64,000 bases of DNA. Source: Erythroxylum novogranatense (taxonomy: Eukaryota; Streptophyta; Magnoliopsida; Malpighiales; Erythroxylaceae). A program made the translations under genes and the position numbers. Numbering within the stretch: the first letter of the stretch is position 1; every line of letters begins with the position of its first letter. A model generated the notes under the pieces. The model had not been told where the DNA came from. It worked only from the letters and a program-made list of their open reading frames with translations, and made no database searches. Positions 56,985 through 64,000 of this stretch are shown in pieces. The DNA lies in the NCBI GenBank assembly GCA_029891385.1, contig CM057227.1:61071567-61135566 (forward strand), given 5' to 3'.

Positions 56985-57306
56985 GTTACTCTCCTCTTCT
57001 TCTCTCTTCTCGCCTACGCTCCTCCGTCCTTCTCCGCCGCCGCCGTCCGCCAGATCCGTGCCGTTCGTCGCTCTCCCGCCACGTTGCTGCCCTCCCTGCT
57101 CTGGATCTGGACTCCGGTGTTCTTCTCATCGTCTTCGGTTCTTCGTTCTTCTCCCTCGCGTCGTCGCCTCGTCGGTCCTCCACTCCAGCTTCAATCGATT
57201 CTCCCTCGCGTCGTCGGTCCTCCACCGTGAGCAGCAGCCTTCGCGGCCTTGTCCGTCGTCCTCCGACGTCAACCCCAGCCGACCCGACATCGACCCAGAT
57301 CTGTGA
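56985..57306 (+). other. GC-rich leader exon of the hAT gene
   Basis: This 320-bp stretch is CT- and CCG-rich and very unlike its AT-rich surroundings. It includes a direct repeat of CTCCCTCGCGTCGTCG...GTCCTCCAC (near 57152 and 57202). Open frames through it give only Pro/Ser/Arg-rich products with no domain. It ends near CAGATCTG, after which intron-like sequence starts. It resembles a plant 5' UTR and may have been captured from a host gene; that is inference. Confidence 0.45.
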
Positions 57307-58149
57307 AGACCGAATGTATTGTTTTATTTTTCATGGATTTTGACATTAATTGCTTCGCATTGTGTTGGTTGTTGGATAATGGTAGATTTGTTGTTAAAAT
57401 TGGATGACGATGGATTTGTGGTTGTTGTTGCTTCGCTTGCGATGGATACCGATGATGAATTGATGATGGATTTGGGTTGAAGACTTGAAGTGTTGCCGTT
57501 GAAGTGAAGTTGTGTAAAAATGTAAATGGTTGTTTGTGATTTGGTTGAAATGTTGAATGGCATTCTTGAAGTGAACTTGACATTTTGCATTTTGGTTTTG
57601 GCATTTTGGATTATGGAAGTTGATTTTGGATTTTGGCATTGAATTGATCCGAATGTCCCATTGGAAAATAAATTTAGAATGGTAATTATGATTGAATTGT
57701 TGAATTGTGGATGAATGAGATTTATTTTAATTTGTGCAATTGAATTTAAGATTGAGTTTGATAATTTGATAATCAAAATCAAATTAACATTTAAACCTAA
57801 TTTTAATTGTAAAATTGATAATCAAATGTGAAATAAATAATTAAATGTAAGTTTGTAAAATTAATAATCAAATTCAGTAAAATTGAAAAAACTTAAATCA
57901 TTAATTGACATATTGTTAATATTTGTTATATGGTAATTCATTTTTTATATTTGGGTATTGAATTTTGATAAATAATTAGTTAAGTATAAATTTGGGTATT
58001 TGGGAATTGGAATTTAATTGAATTAGAATGGATTTGATTTGAATTGGAATGGAATGGAATTGAATTAGAATGTAAATTAAATTGGAATTGAATTGAATTG
58101 TAATGAAATTGAATGGAATTGGAATTGGAATTTGGATTGAAAATTGATT

Positions 58150-58640
58150 TAATGGAAATGAAATTATGAATGTTTTGTAATTGTTAGGGTTGAAAATTGT
58201 TGCCAATGGAATGAATGGAAATGAAATTATGAATGTTTTGTAATTGTTAGGATTGGAAATTGTTGAGAATGGATTGAATGGAAATGAAATTATGAATGTT
58301 TTGTAATTGTTAGGATTGGAAATTGTTGGGAATGGATTGAATGGAAATGAAATTATGAATGTTTTGTAATTGTTAGGATTGGAAATTGTTGGGAATGGAT
58401 TGAATGGAAATGGAATTATGAATGTTTTGTAATTGTTAGGATTGGAAATTGTTGGGAATGGATTGAATGGAAATGGAATTATGAATGTTTTGTAATTGTT
58501 AGGATTGGAAATTGTTGGGAATGGATTGAATGGAAATGGATTTATGAATGTTTGTAATTGTTAGGATTGAAAATTGTTAGGAAAGGATTGTTTGGAAATG
58601 GAATTATGAATGTTTTGAAATTGTTAAGATTAAGAATTGT
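58150..58640 (+). repeat. 63-bp minisatellite, eight copies
   Basis: TGTTTTGTAATTGTTAGG recurs at 58171, 58234, 58297, 58360, 58423, 58486, 58549 (one T short) and 58611, a constant period of 63 bp. Units combine GGATTGAATGGAAATG with AATTATGAATG and TTGTAATTGTTAGG. Middle units are nearly identical and outer ones diverge, as in unequal-exchange arrays. Confidence 0.95.
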
Positions 58641-59685
58641 TGGAATTTAATTTAATTTAATTGAATTGAATTGAATGGATTGGATTGGATTGAATGGAAT
58701 TGAATTAAATTGAGTTGATTTGAATTGAATTGGATTGGATTGGATTAGATTGAATTGAATTGGATTGGATTAGATTGAATTGAATTGAATTGGATTTAAT
58801 TGGATTGGATTGGATTGAATTGAATTAAATTGAATTTGATTGGATTGGATTGGATTGAATTGCATTGGATATGATTGGAATTTAATTGAATAGAATGGAA
58901 TTGAATTGGAATTGGAATTGGAATTGATTTGAGTTGAATTGGAATGGAATGGAATTGAATTTGATTGAATTGAATTGGTTTGGAATGGAATTGCATTGAA
59001 TTGAATTGGAATTGAATGGAATTGGAATTGGATTGGATTGAATTGAATTTGATTAAATTGAATTGAATTTGATTGAATTGGATTGGATTGGATTGGATTG
59101 GATTGGATTGGATTGAATTGAATTGAATTTGATTGAATTGAATTGAATTGAATTGGATTGGATTGGATTGTATTGAATTGAATTGGATTGAAATTGAATT
59201 GAATTGGATTGAAATTGAATGAAATGGAATGGAATTGAATTGGAATTGCATTAGAATTGGAATTGGAATTGAATTGAGTTGAATTGAATTAAATTGGATT
59301 GGATTTGATTGAATTGAATTGGATTAGATTGAATTGAATTTGATTGAATTGAAATGGATTATATTGAATTGAATTTGATTGAAATGAATTGGATTGGATT
59401 GGATTGAATTGGATTGAATTGAATTGAATTGAGTTGAGTTGAGTTGAATTGAATTGAATTGAATTGAATTGTTTTGAATTAAATTGAATTGGATTTGAAT
59501 TGAATTGAATTGGAATGGAATTGCATTGAATTGAATTGGAATTGAATAGAATGAATGGAATTGGAATTGGATTGGATTGAATTGAATTGGATTGGATTGG
59601 ATTGGATTGGATTTGATTGAATTGAATTTGATTGAATTGAATTGGATTGGATTGGATTGGATTGAATTGAATGTTTTGGATTGTT
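58640..59685 (+). repeat. TTGRA pentanucleotide satellite, about 1 kb
   Basis: This is an almost continuous run of TTGAA and TTGGA pentamers with occasional TTAAA, TTTGA and GGAAT variants. Higher-order copies are visible, such as GGAATTGCATTGAATTG at 58987 and 59516. A sparser version precedes the minisatellite (58010-58140). Confidence 0.95.
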
Positions 59686-59749
59686 AGCTTTGTGCATATT
59701 GTCATTATGTACTAAAATTATGTGTTATTTATTTTGGTGTATGAGATAA

Positions 59750-62131
59750 ATGGAAGGAAGTTCAAATACTCCCGATCAATCTAGTTCAGAAGATCTGATG
59801 ATCCAAATTGGGCTCATGCTAGTGTGGTTCCTGGTCAAAAGAATCATACCATTTGCTTGTTTTGTAACAAGCATTTGAAAGGTGGAGGAATCACCCAATT
59901 GAAGAGGCATTTAGCTGGGGTTAAAGGAGATGTGGAACCATGTAAAAAAGTAAGTCATGATGTGAAGTGGCAAATGAAAACATTGCTTGAGGAACATCAA
60001 TTTGAGAAAGATAGAAGGGGAAGATTGAATCTTGAAATTGGTAATGGAAGTTCATTTCCCGATTTCCGTGGTGATTATGGAGATGTTGGAGGTGGAAGTG
60101 GTAGTGGCAATGGCAGTGATACTGGTAGTGTTCCATTTCAATCTCAGCCTCAGAATCTTGCAGAATCTGAAATGAGGAAGAGAAGAAGGCAGCCATCTGG
60201 TTTCTTTGCACCACGAACAACTCCAGGAGCCCAACCTTCAATTCGTAGTGCAATGCAGACAAGAGATGCGCTCACAATGGATATGACAAGATAGCTAGAT
60301 GGTGGTATGATACAGGTTCGTCATTTAATGCTTCTCTATCATATTATTATCAACCTATGATAGATGTCATAGCCTCTTATGGTCCAGGATACAAAGGGCC
60401 ATCGGTTGATGACTTAAGAGGTAAACTTTTGAGTTGTGCTGTGTCTGAAATAAGAGCTTATTTGGGTGAAAGAAGAGCGAATTGGGGTATTAATGGATGC
60501 TCAATTATGTGTGATGGTTGGACGAATAGGAGACAAGAGCCTATCATAAATTTTTTGGTTTATTGTTTTAATGACTCTATGTTTTTAAAATCGATTGATG
60601 TATCTGGCCTTATTAGAAATGCTGATAATTTGTTTGGGATATTTGATCAAGTTGTGAATGAAGTAGGGGTAGAAAACATTGTTCAGTTTATTACTGACAA
60701 TGATTCCGCTTATAAAGCGGCAGGGATGAGGTTGCAAAATACCTATAAGTCATTTTTTTGGACTCCTTGTGTTGCACATTGCATTGACTTATCTTTGGAG
60801 GATATAGAAATCCTAGGTATTTTCCTGTTTTTGATGAGACCATGCAGAAGGCAAAAAAGGTGACAAAATTTATTTATAATCGTGCATGGGTTTTAAATTT
60901 GATGAGAAGGGAATTTACCAATGGTAGGAATTTGTGCCGCCCTGCTGTGACAAGATTTGCAACAAATTTCTTATCACTTCAGTCTTTTCTTTTGTTGAGG
61001 AAGGAGTTAAGGCAAATGTTCACAAGTGATAAGTGGGTAACCTCTCAGCATGCTAGGTCTAATGCTGGAATGGAGGTTTGTAGTATCATACTGGAAGATA
61101 GGGAATTTTGGTCGGCATCTCAATTCGTTATCCGGGTTTGTGAGCCTTTGGTGAGGGTGCTTCGGTTGGCTGATAGTGAAGAAAAGCCAACAATGGGTTA
61201 TATTTTTGATGCTATGGAGAGAGCAACGGAAGCAATCAAGGCCAATCTGAAACATAAGCCTTCTTTATACGAGCCATATATCTCAATCATTAATGAGAGA
61301 AGGAGAAGACAACTTTCTTCTCCATTGTTTGTAATGGGGCATTTTTAATCCCAAGTATATTTTAGATTGGATGTTGAAAAGCAAGCTGAAGTTAGTAGAG
61401 GAATGCTTTTGACAATTACAACAATTATTCCTCATGACTCAATGCAAATTGCTTTAACCACACAAATGGAGGCTTATAAGTACTCTTATGGAGATTTTGG
61501 AATGTCGGTCGCTATTCAACAAAGAGGACTTCTTTCTCCAGGTATTACTTATTTCCTATTTCTTATTTGTTGAAATTTATTTATCACTTTATTTTGTTTA
61601 TAACACTACTTTTATTTTCTTATAACTTGCGATTGCTTGGTGGGATCTTTTGGATGTGGTGTTCGGTGTTTGAAAAAGTTTGCGATTCAATTTTAAGTCA
61701 ATGTGTGAGTGCAACTGGAGTGAACGAACCGGAGCACATTTGAATTTATCCATTCCAAGAAAAGGAATAGATTGGAGCATAAGAGGTTGAATGACTTGGT
61801 TTTGTTCGTTACAATTTAAAGCTTCGGGAAAGGTATGTTATTTTCATTATTAATTTTTATATAATTTCTTATATTTTTTTAATAATTAAATGTAATTGTT
61901 TACTAGGACTTTTAGTAGCACAAGTTCTTCAAATGATCCAATTGCGATTGATAATATGGATATTTTGGCGGATTGGGTTTCTGAAGAACCCAATTTGGTT
62001 GATGTGAGTGATTTGAATGTGGAAGATGATCTTGGATGGAAAGCATTGACATGTCATTTGGTGCATTAAATTTGAATGATGATGATGAAACTCCTCTCAA
62101 TGATGAGGATTTTGTACCAAATGATCAATAG
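59750..62131 (+). pseudogene. hAT transposase with BED finger, broken
   Basis: The start ATG at 59750 gives MEGSSNTPDQSSSED. One base is lost near 59795, so the frame shifts before the BED finger (CLFCNKHLKGGG...LKRHLAG, 59850-59915). A further frameshift is near 60290. DUF659 follows with INGCSIMCDGWTNRRQEP (60488-60545), ITDNDSAYKAAG and FFWTPCVAHCIDL (60690-60790). After another frame change, the RPAVTRFATNFLSL region (60940) leads to an intron-like break at 61542, the hAT dimerisation motif AWWDLFG...KKFAIQILSQ (61638-61700) and RNRLEHKRLNDLV. A 74-bp GT-AG intron (61833-61906) precedes the acidic C-terminus ending at the TAG 62129-62131. It would cut and paste the hAT element. Confidence 0.88.
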
Positions 62132-62860
62132 GGTCAAGTCTTGATTCAATGGTATCCGCCCATTGATGATTGAACTTGGTGTTTTATTTTCCTCTTCTTT
62201 TAATTTTACTTATATTTGATCATTGATTTTATGTTAAATTATATGTATGTAATGTAAGTGTAATATTTTTTCGAGTTCAACTTCTATTTGATTGCTTATT
62301 CGTCATCAACCTTTTGTAATATTTTTGTTTTTTTATCGGATGTTTTCAATCTTTTGATGTAAATATGTAATATTATTTATTATAATGATGAAATTGTATG
62401 ATTGTAATATTTTAAATGTTTTCTATTATTCTTAGTTTTATAATTGTATGATGATGATTGCCTTTATTTATATTAATTGTGATTATTATTTATATGTAAA
62501 ATATTTAAAATTATTGTTATTTCAAATTAATTGTCATTATTATTTATTATTAAGATTTTTAAAGTATGGTTGATATAAACGATGAAACTAGTAAAGTATA
62601 CAATGCAGGTTGTATAATATATCAATCTGACTATTTTGTAATTTTAAAAATTTAGGACTATTTTATAAATTTAAAAATATCCCGAAGCAGATTCACAATG
62701 TAATTTGCATGCCAGATAATTCCGCTCTGTGTTCGTCCGATACCAAATCCGATTTATATTCATAACATTGCTTTAGACAGAGTTAGATTCAAATTATTTA
62801 AATGTTTGTAGTCCTTATGATAGCGATACCCTTAACGCTATAAGACATAACCTATATATG
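62132..62860. other. AT-rich intergenic sequence
   Basis: No gene or repeat is recognised. It probably includes the 3' UTR of the hAT gene and its lost right end. CCGATACCAAATCCG near 62749 is the only GC-containing phrase faintly like the left subterminal motifs. Confidence 0.5.
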
Positions 62861-63446
62861 TGCGAAAAAAGGTTATTGCTAGCAACCGTGTCCCATCAAA
62901 ATTAATTGTATCCTTGTCATGGGAGTGCATAAAGCCATCCTTTCAATCGACCAATCAAGTCCTATATTCTGGATTTTATTATCAAAGACAAGAAATCCAA
63001 AATTTATTCTGTAAATTAATCCTGACAGGTTACCCAGTTCGGCTTTCGCTGGCAACCAGTTTTTAATGCCAAGTAGAAAAGGAAACAATTTACAACTGGT
63101 CTTTATGGGGCACATCTTGCTAACCCAGAGCCTGTCACACTTGCACGTGCGTATGAGACCCAGCATTTCAGAGTTCCATGCTTCAGATTAAGAAGGCTGT
63201 TTTGGCTGCAGAAAACATGTGGGCCTATAAAAAAATCGCTTCTTTTGCTCTTTCCAGAGTTCATTATAAATGTCTGTAATCTGTATGTATTGCTACCTCA
63301 CAAATTCATGACATGGTTTTCCTCAATCTTCATGCCAATGTAATGTGCCTTTTCTTGTACTTATTTTCTGCAACATTAAAATGAGCGTCTATCTTTAGCT
63401 GCAAGTTTTCCTAGCTATAGCTGATGAACTATATATATCAGAAGTA
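62861..63446. other. Low-copy-looking sequence with a possible promoter
   Basis: It resembles no element in the window. GCACGTGC (G-box type) near 63145 and GTGGGCCTATAAAAAAATCG near 63219-63237 would fit a plus-strand plant promoter, but no plus-strand coding region follows before the window end. An open frame of 68 codons at 62860-63066 shows no domain. Confidence 0.3.
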
Positions 63447-63678
63447 TACACAAATTGCTACTACCCTTTGATTAATTCAAGCATAAAGAAAAGAATGGAA
63501 TATTATACACAAATTTCTACTACCCTTTGATTAATTCAAGCATAAAGAAAAGAATGGAATATTATACACAAATTTCTACTACCCTTTGATTAATTCAAGC
63601 ATAATGAAAAGAATGGAATATTATACACAAATTTCTACTACCCTTTGATTAATTCAAGCATAATGAAAAGAATGGAAT
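63447..63678 (+). repeat. 59-bp tandem repeat, about four copies
   Basis: TACCCTTTGATTAATTCAAG recurs at 63462, 63521, 63580 and 63639, exactly 59 bp apart. Units differ at one or two positions (CATAAAG against CATAATG). The array ends just before a run of 17 A at 63704-63720. Confidence 0.95.
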
Positions 63679-63912
63679 AACATGCATGCGATAGTAAACT
63701 ACCCAAAAAAAAAAAAAAAAGTGAACTTAGAGCACAATTATATTTTATATGTAGATTGATATTCACTAGCTCCCAGCACAGATATAAGAAAACACTTCAC
63801 TATGCTTTGTGTAGTATGTCCAATTGTTGCAATAACTGTGAAACCGAAGTAAATAATCAATCATATATATCACTTACTCTTCTTCATAGGAAACAGTATT
63901 GACACAAAAGTT

Positions 63913-64000
63913 TCAAAAGTCTCGTGTTAGATCAACCGACTCAATATCCCAAGTGCCAACCATGGTGTCCATGAAACATAGCTTATATGACATGAAAGCG
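63913..64000 (-). CDS. Possible last codons of a minus-strand host gene
   Basis: Read on the minus strand from the window edge, 28 sense codons are followed by a TGA at 63913-63915. The peptide ends MVGTWDIESVDLTRDF and has balanced composition, unlike the repeat-derived frames around it. I do not recognise the family. The AT-rich sequence to its left would be the 3' UTR. The evidence is only an open frame, composition and position next to non-repetitive DNA, so it may be chance. Confidence 0.3.
   Translation of the reverse strand, partial: AFMSYKLCFMDTMVGTWDIESVDLTRDF

Larger units (their letters stand above)
57307..59745 (+). other. Leader intron of the hAT gene, repeat-filled
   Basis: T/G-rich sequence lies between the leader exon and the transposase ATG at 59750. 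An acceptor-like TGTATGAG ends at 59745. The interior holds the 63-bp minisatellite and the TTGRA pentanucleotide array. The open minus-strand frames rich in S, I, Q, F and N are translations of the pentanucleotide and not genes. The exact donor is uncertain. Confidence 0.5.
56749..62131 (+). mobile_element. Element J: BED-finger hAT DNA transposon, decayed
   Basis: A subterminal region rich in GGTACC/CCGGTCGG motifs (56764-56905), a GC-rich leader exon, a 2.4-kb leader intron full of tandem repeats, and a broken transposase gene with BED finger, DUF659 and hAT dimerisation domains. The right terminal inverted repeat and 8-bp duplications were not found, so the extent is given by the gene end. 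The right end may be lost or lie in 62132-62800. Confidence 0.75.

Noticed and set aside
56733..57306. Pro/Ser/Arg-rich frames over the GC-rich leader
   Set aside because: Several overlapping frames are open simply because of CCT/CCG composition. There is no domain, and the transposase start lies 2.4 kb downstream.
58796..59705. Long minus-strand frames of S, I, Q, F and N residues
   Set aside because: They are direct translations of the TTGRA pentanucleotide array, where the three reading registers of a five-base repeat stay open by composition.
60357..60863. Host DUF659 gene
   Set aside because: The domain is joined to a BED finger upstream and an hAT dimerisation domain downstream with several frameshifts, so it is a decayed transposase and not a host gene.
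62700..62830. Right terminal inverted repeat of the hAT element
   Set aside because: CCGATACCAAATCCG and nearby phrases share only short words with the left subterminal motifs. No inverted match of useful length and no 8-bp duplication could be found.

Overview
The window is plant nuclear DNA, most likely from a dicot with a repeat-rich genome. Nearly every coding trace belongs to an LTR retrotransposon of a plant-specific type: Athila-like and Tekay-like Ty3/gypsy, Ty1/copia, a TRIM and a LARD-like element. A decayed BED-finger hAT transposase lies near the right end. I see no bacterial, organellar, rRNA or tRNA genes. Ordinary single-copy-looking DNA appears only in the last 1.5-2 kb.

Layout. 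(A) 1-2253, minus: broken 3' half of a Tekay-type chromovirus. (B) 2256-10526, plus: Athila-like element with a truncated 5' LTR, decayed gag and protease, no RT or integrase, an ATHILA ORF1-like gene and a full 3' LTR. Its gag carries a 432-bp TRIM (4065-4496, duplication GCCAA). (C) 10527-12928, minus: gag, primer site and LTR of a second Athila-like element, interrupted by D. (D) 12929-27187, plus: copia element (duplication CTACA) with an internally duplicated RT segment. Inside D is (E) 20352-24389, a 4.0-kb solo LTR (duplication TGATC). 27193-28315 is unassigned. (G) 28316-55721, plus: 3'-truncated Tekay-type element of the same family as A. It is split by (F) 30945-40005, a full-length chromovirus (duplication TTTCT) in its LTR, and by (H) 41503-53024, minus, a LARD-like element with giant LTRs and no coding capacity (duplication ACCAC) in its gag. 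One H LTR holds a 706-bp deleted solo LTR of its own family. (I) 55722-56748: Athila-like LTR remnant. (J) 56749-62131: decayed hAT gene whose long leader intron is filled with a 63-bp minisatellite and a TTGRA pentanucleotide array. 62132-64000: AT-rich to low-copy DNA, a 59-bp tandem repeat, and perhaps the last exon of a minus-strand host gene.

How it fits together. The target-site duplications give an order of events: C before D before E; G before F and H; H before its inner solo LTR; B before the TRIM. All protein genes show stops or frameshifts. F is the least damaged and shows mainly C-to-T or G-to-A style nonsense changes, as expected for methylated DNA.

The most unusual signals are non-coding. 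They are a short stem-loop kept by compensatory changes near the 3' end of four different chromovirus LTRs; arrays of perfect palindromes in the copia leader (AAGTCGACTT eight times; TTGGGTAAACCCAA four times, one copy with compensatory changes); CpG-dense palindromic blocks inside several unrelated LTRs; and a 31-bp inversion that distinguishes the two LTRs of F.
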